NCBI GenBank assembly: GCA_963835855.1
Contig: CAWIHA010000041.1
Coordinates: 1-45,139, forward strand
Direction of reading: 5' to 3'
DNA length: 45,139 nt
DNA from: CAWIHA01 sp963835855
Lineage (GTDB): Bacteria; Acidobacteriota; Terriglobia; Bryobacterales; Bryobacteraceae
Made by a program: the position numbers and the translations under genes. The stretch's first letter is position 1. Every line of letters begins with the position of its first letter. Shown one piece after another: positions 32,912 to 42,763 of the stretch. The notes beneath the pieces were generated by a model, which did no database searches, was not told where the DNA came from, and saw nothing but the letters and a program-made list of their open reading frames with translations.

Positions 32912-33709
32912 TCATGAAGAGGCAAGAAATAATCGAGCCGCGCGAGCAAGTCCTTTGAGAATCTGGAGGCCGTCCTCTTGCGAGCCGGTATCGAACTGCT
33001 GTCCCGAATGATCGATGGCGTTGCTGACCATGGCGACGGAGGCGATGGCCGCTTGCCGGGCGACGCCAAAAGCAAAAAGCGACGCGGCCTGCATCTCGAC
33101 GGCGAGAACACCCTCGCTCGCCCAGTTCTGGAGCTGCGTGGTCGTTTCGCGGTACGGAGCGTCAGTCGTCCAGACCTTGCCCGAGCGAACCGTCCAACCA
33201 GTCGCCAACAGCTCCCGCTCGATCAGTGGAGTCGCTGGCGTGGGGCAGGCCACCTCCCGGCCTGGCGGCAGGTAGTGATGGGAGGTCCCCTCGTCACGGA
33301 TCGCGCCGGTCACCACGACCAGGCACGGGAGCGGCAGATCAGGAGACACGCGGCCGGCGGATGTCAGACCTACAATGAGTTTCGCCCCAGCAGCTTGGAG
33401 TTGCTCGGCAATCAGCACGGCATAGGGTCCACCGATCGTTCGTGCGATGATTCCACAGGTTATGCCCTCGAGTTCCATCGCAAACATATTTGTGTGAAAA
33501 CATGCCCACGGGGAGAAAGGCTTGGCGATACCCTCTCGAACAAGCCAGTCGGTGAGATCACCATCGAACTCGAGGATGCAGAGCGGCGGAACGAGGCCGG
33601 TCGGTATCTGCCGAGCCCGGCGCACATCATCGATCAGGTTCCGCGCAGTGAATGCGGATGGCTGCTCAAGAGGGTGGTCCAGGATCGGGAGATTCGTATA
33701 ATCGAACAT
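32912..33709 (-). CDS. Nucleoside phosphorylase (PNP/UDP family)
   Basis: A 265-residue enzyme. PNP_UDP-family segments are ITCGIIARTIGGPYAVLIAEQL, LIVGLTSAGRVSPDLPLP and, near the end, GVLAVEMQAASLFAFGVARQ, which holds the M-E ribose-binding and catalytic motif; AIASVAMVSNAID follows. The family splits nucleosides by phosphorolysis (uridine or purine type). The start is the ATG at 33,709 in front of MFDYTNLPILDHP; a longer frame from 34,018 has a non-family leader. A gap of about 220 bp separates it from the next gene. Confidence 0.82.
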   Translation of the reverse strand: MFDYTNLPILDHPLEQPSAFTARNLIDDVRRARQIPTGLVPPLCILEFDGDLTDWLVREGIAKPFSPWACFHTNMFAMELEGITCGIIARTIGGPYAVLIAEQLQAAGAKLIVGLTSAGRVSPDLPLPCLVVVTGAIRDEGTSHHYLPPGREVACPTPATPLIERELLATGWTVRSGKVWTTDAPYRETTTQLQNWASEGVLAVEMQAASLFAFGVARQAAIASVAMVSNAIDHSGQQFDTGSQEDGLQILKGLARAARLFLASS

Positions 33710-33930
33710 GATTGGGACTCGCCGGGTCGCCCGACTATGGCTGCAAAGGGCCTCCGAACCGGCTGGTACTCTGCTTACACTAACACGGCGGATTTCAGCG
33801 GAGCAAAGGCCAGGATTGGCGATGGGATTGGAAGTTACATCGTACCCCCGATGGGATTGAGGCGTCTGAGTGAGAAGCGGAGAAGAGAGATGACCGCCTT
33901 GCTGGCGGAGAGCATGGCCGCCGCCAGTGG

Positions 33931-35283
33931 TCACCGGTCGCCGTTCGAGGGTGGTGGCGGAGCCGACACGGTGGGCATAGCCCGGAGGCTGTCCAGTTCG
34001 GAGAGGATCTTCATCCAACGCCCCGGCTTTTTTTGGGTGGCGATGGGTGCCTGCAAATTCGCATAGAACTTCAGAATGTCCTGGCGCACATCAGGGCTGA
34101 GGTTGCGAAAATGATGCTTGACGAGATCGTGTAACCATTGCGCATAGGTTTCGTCGGCGAGTTCGTACTCACCAGCTACCAGAGGTTTGCCTGTATCCAG
34201 ATTATTCTCGGGCAGGGCTACGTCTCCGTCGCGCAAGTTTAACAGGTTTGACTCGTAGCTGGAGACGGCCTCATCAAAGCTATCGATAAACAGGCCCTGA
34301 ACCTGAAGTGTGGGCGGCTTGAACCTGAGGGTCGATAGCGAACCGACTTTGGGCAGGATCTCGATGAGGGCCACCACAAACCGTGACACCAGATAGATGT
34401 TCGCTCGTTGCGCCGTCTGCTTCCAACGCCATTCCCGGGGCCTCAGCAAACGCTGCCGCGTGTTTGACGGCCTTTGGTAGTTGCCCGGCGCCAGCCTGTA
34501 TTTGAATCTTGGGGCCACAAGTTGCGGGTTTAGCCGTTTGAGTCTCTTCCGCTGGTGCCTCCAGACACCGTCGCCGAGGGCGGGAATAATCTCACCGGCG
34601 CTCACCTTATAGAGCTTCAACGAGAGCCCTTCCCAAAAGAAGACGCCGCCGAGCTGCAGGCCATAGGTCTCTTGAAACGCCCGATTGAGCAGGTCCTTGG
34701 GCACTTGGAACCCGATGAAGTTATGGTAGGTCCGGGGCAAATAGCCAGCGCCGGTGATTTGGACCACGTCGAAGGAAAACTCAGTCATGATGTGCGCCCG
34801 GGGGTTGTCCTCATAGGTCACCTGGTTGCCATACTGGCGCCGCAGGCTGGGGTACATGTCCGGCACCGCGAGATTCACCGCCAGCGGGTGGCCGACATTG
34901 TCAGCCACATAATGAGACAGGGCGCCGAGCGCGAAGGCGTATTCGTCAACCGTGCGCGATTCCTTCACCAGCGCCAGAACGAAGTCGCCCGTACGAGCAT
35001 AGTGTGTAAGATTGCTGAAGAAATGGTTTCCGAGGGGGTAAAAGCCCAGGTCCTGGATGACGCATCCGCCATAAGCGTAAGCGTGGGCCGCGCGCAACTC
35101 TGCCGGTTTGGCGTTCGGAAAACGGCGCAGAAGAAGCGGGACAATAACGGAATCCCAGGCGGCGTCGATGAGCGCCTCGTGGCTGAGCACCGAGTAGGCG
35201 TCGAGAGGCGCCGTCAGCGGCGCAAGCAGCAGCCACGCCAGCATAAACCCCGGCAGCGCGCAGCGAAGAGCCCAGCTCCGCAT
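33931..35283 (-). CDS. Zinc-dependent phospholipase C-like exported protein
   Basis: A 450-residue protein with an N-terminal signal (ALPGFMLAWLLLAPLTAPLDAYS). It then shows the zinc-binding histidines and acids of the S1/P1-like fold: VLSHEALIDAAW, HAYAYGGCVIQDLGFYPLGNHFFSNLTHY and ALGALSHYVADNVGHPLAVN. These match the PF00882 group (zinc-dependent phospholipase C). The C-terminal half is polar and more variable (RFKYRLAPGNYQRPSNTR) and ends Pro-rich. It probably acts in the periplasm on phospholipids or other phosphodiesters. Confidence 0.75.
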   Translation of the reverse strand: MRSWALRCALPGFMLAWLLLAPLTAPLDAYSVLSHEALIDAAWDSVIVPLLLRRFPNAKPAELRAAHAYAYGGCVIQDLGFYPLGNHFFSNLTHYARTGDFVLALVKESRTVDEYAFALGALSHYVADNVGHPLAVNLAVPDMYPSLRRQYGNQVTYEDNPRAHIMTEFSFDVVQITGAGYLPRTYHNFIGFQVPKDLLNRAFQETYGLQLGGVFFWEGLSLKLYKVSAGEIIPALGDGVWRHQRKRLKRLNPQLVAPRFKYRLAPGNYQRPSNTRQRLLRPREWRWKQTAQRANIYLVSRFVVALIEILPKVGSLSTLRFKPPTLQVQGLFIDSFDEAVSSYESNLLNLRDGDVALPENNLDTGKPLVAGEYELADETYAQWLHDLVKHHFRNLSPDVRQDILKFYANLQAPIATQKKPGRWMKILSELDSLRAMPTVSAPPPPSNGDR

Positions 35284-35441
35284 AACGACGCTATAAGCAT
35301 ATCAAATCCAACTCACCCAAGCTGGTTATTCGTATCGCCCACTAATGGCAGCGCTGTCGTCCTTAGGCCCCACATACATCACGTCCTGCGCATTCCTCAT
35401 CCGCAAACGCCCACTTGCCTAGCTGCCCACGGCCGCGCCGC

Positions 35442-37720
35442 TTACTGCACTACTTCGAATCCGCCCTCTACGCCGCGAGCCGAGTCCGGCGCCACCCACA
35501 CGCGAAATGCGCCGGGCTCCGTCACTAACTCATTCCGCTCGTTCCAAAAAGCGAGGTCGTCCGTGCTCAAGGTGAATGTCACGGTCTGTTTCTGGCCTGG
35601 CTTGAGCCGGATCCGGCGAAACCCCTTGAGCTCTCTCACGGGCCTGGTGATGCTGCCGGCAAGCTGACGCGTGTAAAGCTCGACAACTTCCTCGGCCTGG
35701 TATCCGCCGGTGTTGGCGACGTCCGCCGAAACGGTCAACGTCCCGCCGGGGCGCACCTTAGGCGAGGACAGCCGCAGGTTGGAGTACTCGAAACTCGTGT
35801 AGGAAAGCCCGAAGCCAAACGGGTATTCCGGTGTATTGGCGATATCGATGTATCGGGAAACCCATCCCGACGGATTCACGGCCGCACCGATTGGAACATC
35901 CGGATCGGAAGGGAGCAGCGGCCGCCCTGTGTTGCTGTGTGCATAGTAAATCGGAATCTGGCCCACGCTGCGCGGGAAGGTGACGGTCAGCTTGCCGGAA
36001 GGAACGGCGTCTCCGAAGATCGCATCGGCGAGCGCCGGCCCGCCCATGGTTCCCGGATGCCAGGCATACAACACGGCGTTCACCTTTTCCGCCGTGTCGT
36101 GGAACGTCAGCGGCCGCCCCGCAAGAACGATCAGAATCGCCGGCTTCCGCGCCTTCGCAATTTCATCGGCGAGCGCCTCTTGCGCGCCAGGGAGGTTCAG
36201 AAACGCGCGCGAGCGCGCTTCGCCCTCCAGGAGCGCTTCCTCGCCCAAAAAGAGCAGCACGGCATCCGCGCCGCGCGCCGCAGCCAGCGCGTCCGGGAAC
36301 GCGTCCCGGTTCGTATCGCGGCTGTTCTTCAGCACGGGGACCCATGCCACGCGCGCTTCGCCGAGCCTCTGCCGCAGAATAGCCAGCGGAGTCTGCACGC
36401 CCTCGGGGCGTCCGTCCAAGGCCCAGGCGCCCATCTGGTCGATGGGACTGTCCGCCAAGGGGCCGATCACCGCGATCCTGCCGGTCGCTTTCGAAAGCGG
36501 CAGCACGCCGTCGTTCTTCAGCAGGACGATGCTCTCGCTCGCTAGCTTCCTTGCCGCCTCGAGGGCATCGGAGGCGAGCGGGGCGGGCCCCTCATCCGGC
36601 GCGGCGGCACATTACCGGGCGGCGCTAGATCCGGCGTCACTTTATCAAACAGGCCCAGCCGGAACTTGACGCGCAGAATGTTCCGCACCGACTCATCGAT
36701 CAGCTTCCTACCGGCCTGACCGGTCTCGAGCAAAGACTTGAGGTGGTCGTAGTAGCTGGTGCTCGCCATCTCCATATCCACGCCCGCCCGCACGCCCTTG
36801 AGCGCTGCGCTTTTTGCGTCCGCGGCGTACCCATGCGCGATCATATCCGTGATCGCGGCCCAGTCGCTCACGACGAAGCCGTCGAATTTCCATTCGTCCC
36901 GCAGTACCCGGCGCAACGTGAACACATTCCCGCTTGCCGGAACTCCGTTCAGATCGTTAAACGCGCTCATGTAGGTCGCCACGCCCGCATCGCGGGCGGC
37001 GCGGAACGGCCGCAGGTACACGTTGCGCAGGAGGATCTCCGGGACCCAGGCGGTGTTATAATCCCGGCCCCCTTCCGCCGCGCCGTACCCGACATAGTGC
37101 TTCCCGCACGCGGCAATGGCTCCCGGCGCGTCGAGCGAGTCGCCCTGGAAGCCGCGCACCATCGCGGCGCCGAGAACACTCGTCAGGTAAGGATCTTCAC
37201 CAAGCGTTTCGACGATGCGGCCCCAGCGCGGATCGCGCGTGATGTCGAGCATGGGCGCGAACGTCCAGTGGATGCCCGCGCTCGCGGCTTCGCGCGCGGC
37301 GATGCGCGCGGCCCGGCGGATCAATTCCGGATCCCAACTGGCCGATTGGCCGAGCGGCACTGGGAAGATGGTCTGGTAGCCGTGAATCACGTCCCGGCCG
37401 AAGATGAGGGGGATGCCCAGACGGCTCTCTTGCACGGCGATCCGTTGTGCTTCGGCCCTGTCCCCGGCATTGCCGGCGTTCAGGAACGAGCCCCAACGGC
37501 CTTTCCGGATCTCTTCCCGGAGCTGGTTCGAAAGGGGGCTGGGGATGGAGTCCAACTGCGACATCTGCCCGAGCTTCTCCTCGGGCGTCATGCGCGCGAC
37601 GATAGCGTCGATGCGCCGTTCGATTTCGGCTGGAGCCGCCGCGTACAGGCCCGCTGCGGCAGCTACTACTACCAAAGGCGCAGCCATCCGCACTGAAGTT
37701 CTGATCGGCAGAAGCGACAT
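35442..37720 (-). CDS. Beta-glucosidase, GH3 (BglX-like), frameshifted
   Basis: About 758 residues when repaired. After a signal peptide, the (beta/alpha)8 domain holds GKHYVGYGAAEGG and the nucleophile Asp in FDGFVVSDWAAI. The second alpha/beta domain follows as IVLLKNDGVLPLSK, RIAVIGPLADS and LAGRPLTF, and a fibronectin-III-like domain ends the protein (VDNVGNTGG-type segments such as SADVANTGGYQAEEVVELY). The two halves are in different frames: near 36,605-36,612 one base is missing, so the first half runs into PRRMRGPPRS while the correct frame reads PAPDEGPAPLASDALEAARK. The family cleaves terminal glucose from cello-oligosaccharides or related glycans in the periplasm. Confidence 0.88.
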
Positions 37721-37763
37721 GCACCCACGATTCTACCGGTCCTGGCGCCTGCTGAGGGCGCGG

Positions 37764-38296
37764 CTACTGGCCAGCTTCGGCCGGAGGGTGGATCAGGTTA
37801 CGCGCTTTGAGATGCGCAACCACGGCATCGTGGGCGGCAGCGACGAGCGCTTTCAACTTCGTGTCACTCATGTTGAACTCTATCGTGCCGTAGCCGTTGA
37901 CGGGAAGGTGGCAGATCTCGGAAGCGTGCTCGCGCACGTCCTCGTTATCCCGCGCGCCCATCATCGTATCCATCAACCGCGCGACGCGCTCGATCACACG
38001 GAGCTGGCCGATTGGATTCGGCTTCGGGTCCACGCCTGGCACCGCGAGCTGGTCGTCGAGCATCAGACCGAGGTTGAGAGCGCCGTTGGGGCCGGCATCT
38101 GCCATGATGCCGGGCGCGGGCCCGGCAATCAGCCGAATCGGGAAATTGGAGAGCACGCCGCCATCCACGATAATGTTGCCGGTCTTCCGACGGCCCCGGT
38201 ACTGGCCCCACGAATCCTGCCACACAACCTCGCGCCAGACGAACGGAATGCTCATTGACATGCGGACCGCCCAGACCACCGGGACATCCGGCGCCG
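37764..38296 (-). pseudogene. Patatin-like phospholipase, C-terminal part only (cut at the junction)
   Basis: About 175 residues from the C-terminal half of a bacterial patatin. AVRMSMSIPFVW is the segment before the catalytic Asp, and IIVDGGVLSNFPIRL holds the D-G-G/A motif of the Ser-Asp dyad. The N-terminal part with G-x-S-x-G should continue to the right, but at about 38,284-38,300 the sequence becomes an unrelated permease on the other strand. Patatins hydrolyse membrane lipids. The truncation is due to the contig junction, natural or artificial. Confidence 0.75.
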
Positions 38297-38300
38297 TGGT
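38284..38300. other. Junction between acidobacterial-type and alphaproteobacterial-type sequence
   Basis: Left of this point every gene looks acidobacterial; right of it every gene looks like Hyphomicrobiales. Two head-to-head genes both lack their 5' ends exactly here. No repeat, tRNA or recombinase marks the point. Confidence 0.75.
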
Positions 38301-39019
38301 TCGGTTTCGCATTTCCCTGGGTGTCGCAGGTCCCGCCGCCCACGGCCGTTCTGCATGAAATGGGCAAGCTGGTTCAGGAGCCCAGTTTCTGGCAGAGCGC
38401 GTATCTGAGCACGCTGCGCGTGTTCGAGGGCTTCTTCGCCGCAATGATTATCGGCATTCCGCTCGGCCTCGCCATGGCGGTCAGCCGCACCTTCTATGGA
38501 ATTACTTTTCCGGTGTTCGAGGTTCTGCGGCCAATTCCGCCGCTCGCCTGGGTGCCTGCCGCCATCATCTTCTGGCCGACCCAGGAACTTTCGATCGCCT
38601 TCGTGACGTTCCTGGGGGCGTTCTTCACCATCGTCATCAACGTCATCGGCGGCGCCCAGGCCATCGACGTGCGCTATTTCCAGGCGGCGCGCTCGATGGG
38701 TTCGTCGACCTGGGATATTTTCCGCCGCATTATCCTTCCGGGAACCCTGCCATCCATCGTGGTTGGGGCGACCGTAGGGGTCGGCATCACCTGGGCCGTG
38801 GTCGTGGCGGCGGAAATGATATCCGGCGGCGGCAGCGCCGGGTCCATGGGCGGGGCGGCCGGAGGGGGCCTAGGCTTCTTCATTTGGAATTCTTATGTTG
38901 GCGGCTCTTATACGCAGATCGTTGCCGGCATGATAAGCATCGGAATTGCCGGGTATATTTCGAGCGCCGCCCTGCGCAAGGTCGGCGATTGGATTACGCC
39001 CTGGCTCAGGGAAGGCTGA
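38294..39019 (+). pseudogene. ABC transporter permease (NitT/TauT type), 5' end missing
   Basis: About 240 residues of a binding-protein-dependent permease. The EAA-loop segment is FQAARSMGSSTWDIFRRIILPGTLPSIV, and membrane helices precede and follow it (FFAAMIIGIPLGLAMAVS; VGVGITWAVVVAAEMISGG). The coding sequence is recognisable from PWFGFAFPWVSQVPPP onward, so the first membrane helix and start are lost at the junction. It lies directly before the matching ATPase gene, with only one base between the stop and a possible GTG start. This transporter class imports nitrate, sulfonates, taurine or aromatic acids. Confidence 0.85.
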
Positions 39020-39020
39020 A

Positions 39021-39935
39021 GTGGAACAACCAATGCAGGCAATGACCCAAACCTCCCCGACCCAAGCCTCCTCGTCCCGCGCCAGCACGCTTGGCTCGCT
39101 GGGTAGCCAGATCCGTCGCCAGGGTTAGCAAATCCTACGGCACCGAGGGCTTTGCCAAACAAGTCGTGCACAATTGCAGTTTCACGCTCGATCGCGGCAA
39201 GCTGACGGTGATGATCGGTCCATCGGGTTGCGGCAAGAGCACGCTCATCCGGCTGCTGGCCGGATTCGAACGTCCCACCAGCGGTAGCATCACGGTGGAC
39301 GACAAGCCCGTGACCGGCCCGGGCGTCGACCGCCTGGTCGTGTTCCAGGAGACCGCGCTGTTTCCGTGGATGTCGACCTACGACAATATTATGTATGGCC
39401 CGCGCGCACGCGGCCAGGACACGCCGGAGACGCGAGAACTCGCAGAAATGCTGCTGCAGAAGGTCGGCCTCACGGCCTTTCGCAAGAAATTTCCGTCGCA
39501 ATTGTCGGGCGGCATGCAGCGACGTGCGGAACTCGCGCGCTCGATGATCAACCAGCCGAGCGTGATGATCCTGGACGAGCCGTTCCGCGGGCTCGACGCG
39601 ATGACGAAACGGCTGATGCAGGAATATTACGCCAATCTCTACGACGAGTTTCCGCGCACGACCTTTTTCGTCACGACCGACATCGACGAAGCGATCTATC
39701 TCGCCGATCGTATCCTGATCATGACCAACATTCCGACCCAGGTCCGAGCCTCGATCGACGTCAATCTGCCGCGCCCGCGCAACGTCGAGAACATCACCGA
39801 GAGCGACGAAGCCAACGTCATCAAGATGCAGGCATTGCAACCCTCCACGAGGAAGCGATGAAGTCGTTCGCCCGCGGCAGCAAGGCCGCGGCCGACTTCA
39901 TCGATGCCTACTCGAAACGCGTCAACAAGGACTAA
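39021..39935 (+). CDS. ABC transporter ATPase (NitT/TauT type), two frameshifts
   Basis: The ATP-binding partner of the permease. Walker A is GPSGCGKST, the Q-loop is in VVFQETALFPWMS, the signature is LSGGMQRR, Walker B is VMILDEPFRGLD and the switch region follows in FVTTDIDEAIYLADR. The conserved core is continuous from about 39,115 to 39,835. Upstream, the leader MTQTSPTQASSSRASTLGSL is in another frame (extra base near 39,112). Downstream, the tail ATLHEEAMKSFARGSKAAAD also needs a frame change near 39,835, because the uncorrected frame ends LQPSTRKR. Possible starts are GTG 39,021 and ATG 39,033. Confidence 0.85.
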
Positions 39936-39999
39936 TGCACGGCCGCCCGATAACGAGCGTGGCAGCTCCGTGGGCGTGCCGTTCCCGAAGGAAGCATCG

Positions 40000-40938
40000 A
40001 TGACCGCAAAAATAATCGACGGCGTGGCCGTCGCCGCGAAAATCCGGGCAGAGAGCCAGGAGCGCGTGCAGCGCATCGTGGCGCAAAGCGGAACGCCGCC
40101 GGGTCTCGCGGTCATCGTCGTCGGCTCGGATCCGGCCTCGAAGGTCTATGTCCGGAACAAGATTCGCGCGTGCGCCGATGTCGGCATTCGTTCGTCACTG
40201 TTCTCCTTCCCGCCGGAAGTGAGCCCGCAGGTCGTCATCGACAAGATCGAGGATCTCAATCAGGACCCGGCCGTTCACGGCATTCTGGTTCAACTGCCGC
40301 TGCCGCCATCATTCGACATCGCCCGCATCCTGCATACGATCTCGGTCGAAAAGGATGTCGACGGATTCCATCTCTACAACGTAGGCGGGCTCGTGGTCGG
40401 CACGACGGTGTTTCCGCCCTGCACGCCGTTCGGCGTGGTGAAGCTGCTCGAACACGAGAAGATTCCGATCGAGGGCCGCAATGTCGTCGTGGTGGGCGCC
40501 AGCAATATTGTCGGCAAGCCCATGGCGCTGATGCTGATGCAGCATGAGGCGACAGTCAGCATTTGCCACGCCAAGACCAAGGACTCGGCGCAGTTCACCC
40601 TGCTGGCCGACATCCTGGTGGTAGCGGCCGGCCGGCCCAATCTCATCCTCCCGCAGATGGTGCGCACGGGCGCGGTGGTCATCGATGTCGGCATCAATCG
40701 CCTTCCCGACGGCCGGCTGGTCGGCGACGTCGATTTCAAGGGTGTCGCGACCAAGGCATCCTACATCACGCCCGTACCGGGCGGTGTCGGGCCGATGACC
40801 GTGTCGATGCTGTTGGTCAACACGATCGCGTCCTGCGAGCGCGGTTTGCGGCAGGAACGGATCGTGCCGACCTGGCCGCGCGTGGCCGCGGCGAATTCCG
40901 ATGAGTGCGCCGCGACCGAGCCCGCAAGGCAGGCGTGA
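40000..40938 (+). CDS. folD: Methylene-THF dehydrogenase / methenyl-THF cyclohydrolase
   Basis: A 312-residue bifunctional FolD. The active site is visible as SKVYVRNKIRACADVGI (conserved Tyr and Lys), HGILVQLPLP and DGFHLYNVGGLV; the NADP-binding loop is VVVVGASNIVGKPMALML; the signature PGGVGPMTVSMLLVNT lies near the end. It interconverts methylene-, methenyl- and formyl-tetrahydrofolate for one-carbon metabolism. The ATG follows GAAGGAAG. The extra C-terminal 20 residues are longer than in E. coli. There is no frameshift here. Confidence 0.95.
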   Translation: MTAKIIDGVAVAAKIRAESQERVQRIVAQSGTPPGLAVIVVGSDPASKVYVRNKIRACADVGIRSSLFSFPPEVSPQVVIDKIEDLNQDPAVHGILVQLPLPPSFDIARILHTISVEKDVDGFHLYNVGGLVVGTTVFPPCTPFGVVKLLEHEKIPIEGRNVVVVGASNIVGKPMALMLMQHEATVSICHAKTKDSAQFTLLADILVVAAGRPNLILPQMVRTGAVVIDVGINRLPDGRLVGDVDFKGVATKASYITPVPGGVGPMTVSMLLVNTIASCERGLRQERIVPTWPRVAAANSDECAATEPARQA

Positions 40939-41252
40939 CGCGATCGGAAGCGGAAACCGCCTTCCGGCTGGCGGTTCACCTCGTTGACGATTTGGGGCCG
41001 ACGGTGACAACGCCCGCGTTGCGACGGTCATTTCCGCCGGCATCCAGCCTTTGCATGCGAAAAATGCCTTCGTCCGCGCGCGCGGACGCGCGCCGGCGGC
41101 TTGCGGCTCGGCTCCGCGCGTTGCGTGAATTAGCGGGCTCTATCACCAGTTTGCCACTTTTTATTTCGGCGGGCGGGGGTGCTTGACACAGATCAAATGG
41201 CGGCGCGGGGCGCGATCCTAGCGTGCGGCATCTCGCGCAAGGAGGGTCACTT
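40939..41252. other. Intergenic region with FNR/FixK-type box
   Basis: About 314 bp without a convincing protein gene, GC-rich, with alternating CG near 41,070-41,090. The only clear signal is the box at 41,183-41,196. Confidence 0.5.
41183..41196 (+). promoter_or_regulatory. FNR/FixK-type binding site
   Basis: TTGACACAGATCAA matches the TTGA-N6-TCAA pattern of Crp/FNR-family oxygen regulators; Bradyrhizobium FixK2 boxes have this form. It lies about 57 bp before the ATG of the small Cys protein, which is compatible with activation centred near -41. Confidence 0.6.
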
Positions 41253-41423
41253 ATGCTTATGTTCCGTGAATGGTTCACCAAGCTCGCAAAGGCAATCGCC
41301 ACACAGCGCGAATTGTCCGATTATCATTGCACACGTTGCGATCTGCGCGACGGCTGCCATCTTCCCGCCCGCCGACGGCAAATGTGCATCGAGTTGCAAG
41401 CGCTGCGGCCGCACTGGCGTTGA
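41253..41423 (+). CDS. Small Cys-containing protein, 56 aa
   Basis: Starts MLMFREWFTKLAKAIATQRE and contains HCTRCDLRDGCHLPARRRQMC, a C-x2-C-x5-C-x8-C arrangement that could bind a metal or a small Fe-S or zinc site. A strong ribosome-binding site (AAGGAGG) precedes the ATG, which supports real translation. The FNR/FixK-type box upstream suggests expression at low oxygen. I recognise no named family. It is short enough to be missed by automatic gene calling. Confidence 0.65.
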   Translation: MLMFREWFTKLAKAIATQRELSDYHCTRCDLRDGCHLPARRRQMCIELQALRPHWR

Positions 41424-41568
41424 GGCTCCGGCGTGTCCGATTCGGCCCCGGGCGGCCCATTCGCGTCGGCCTGGGGCGCGGGCGCGGCGCCGGCGGGCGG
41501 ACGCACGGAAGGGCGAGGCCATGCGGCCCCGTCCCCCTCGGTCACTCATCGGCCTGCCGCCGCAGGGG

Positions 41569-42543
41569 TCACTTCATTTTGTGGCTCGCGCGCTGCACGA
41601 CGTTGCCCCACTTCGTGATTTCCTTGTCGATGAAGGCGGCGAATTCCGGAGGCGTCATCGGCATCGGTTCCGAGCCCAAGGCGCGAATTCGCTTCATGGT
41701 TTCCGGGTCCTTCAGCGCGGCGACAAAGGCGGCGTTGAGCTTGGTAACGACATCGGGCGAGACGCCGTGCGGCGCGATGATTTCGAACCAGCCCGTCGAC
41801 TCGAAGCCCGGCAGGCCGGATTCGGCGAAGGTCGGGGTGTTCGGGAACAGATGGAAACGCGACGTTGACGTCACCGCGATGGCCTTGATGGCTTTCGCGT
41901 CGAGGGCCGCCTTGGCCGAAGGCGGATCGACGATGCCGAGCTGGACGTGGTTGCCCATCAGATCGGTCACGACCGGGGCGATGCCGCGATAGGACACCAG
42001 CGGCGCTTTGATATCGGCGTCCTGCAGCAGCATTTCGGCGGTCAAATGCATCAGCGTGCCGTTGCCGCCGTGGCCGATCGAAATGCCCTGGCTCGATTTT
42101 GCCGCGGCGATGACATCCTTCAGCGTATTGCCGGCGAACTTGTTCGATGCGGCGAGAATGAATGGTGACGATGCCAGGCCGGTGATCCCGACCACGTCCT
42201 TCTTGGGATCGTAAGGCATCGCCTGCAGGCCGAGATTGGTGCCGAGAGCGCCGGCGCCGCCCAGTCCGATGACGTAGCCGTCAGGCGCCGACTTGGCGAC
42301 GTACTCGATCGCGATCATGCCGCCGGCGCCCGGACGATTCTCGACAATGAGCGTTTGGCCGAGCTGCTTTTCGACGAAGGGCTGCACGATGCGCGCCATG
42401 GCGTCGCTGCTGCCGCCCGGCGGAAAGCTGACGATCAATCGGATCGGCCGCTCCGGATAGGCGCTCCATGCCGGGCCAGCGGCGGCAACCATGCCGGCCG
42501 CGGCGACCAGGACCGCCGATACGATTTTGAAGAACGCTCGCAT
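41569..42543 (-). CDS. Bug-family periplasmic substrate-binding protein (TTT transporter)
   Basis: A 324-residue protein with a Sec signal (IVSAVLVAAAGMVAAAGPAWSA). The mature part begins YPERPIRLIVSFPPGGSSDAMARIV, the hallmark of Bug proteins, and continues with ENRPGAGGMIAIEYVAKSAPDGY. It would bind carboxylates or aromatic acids for a tripartite tricarboxylate transporter; no membrane subunits are in the window. The start at 42,543 has AGGAGG close upstream. It lies divergent to the hydroxycinnamoyl-CoA hydratase-lyase gene, so hydroxycinnamates are a plausible ligand (inference). Confidence 0.9.
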   Translation of the reverse strand: MRAFFKIVSAVLVAAAGMVAAAGPAWSAYPERPIRLIVSFPPGGSSDAMARIVQPFVEKQLGQTLIVENRPGAGGMIAIEYVAKSAPDGYVIGLGGAGALGTNLGLQAMPYDPKKDVVGITGLASSPFILAASNKFAGNTLKDVIAAAKSSQGISIGHGGNGTLMHLTAEMLLQDADIKAPLVSYRGIAPVVTDLMGNHVQLGIVDPPSAKAALDAKAIKAIAVTSTSRFHLFPNTPTFAESGLPGFESTGWFEIIAPHGVSPDVVTKLNAAFVAALKDPETMKRIRALGSEPMPMTPPEFAAFIDKEITKWGNVVQRASHKMK

Positions 42544-42763
42544 TTTTGTTTCCTCCTCCGGTCGTTTGCGCTTTTCACACGTTAGCGGCGCGCCTTCGTT
42601 CCACCGCGAGCGAAGGGCGTGCTTTCGATGTGTTTTCGCGCCGCGCTGCCGAGTGTTCGCGCAAGACCGCGCGCGCGTTAATTGACTGCCGCTGCCCATT
42701 ATGAAAGGGTACCTGATATAAGGCAACCTTCTATATCGCCGGGTCGTGAAGGAGACAGTTTTG

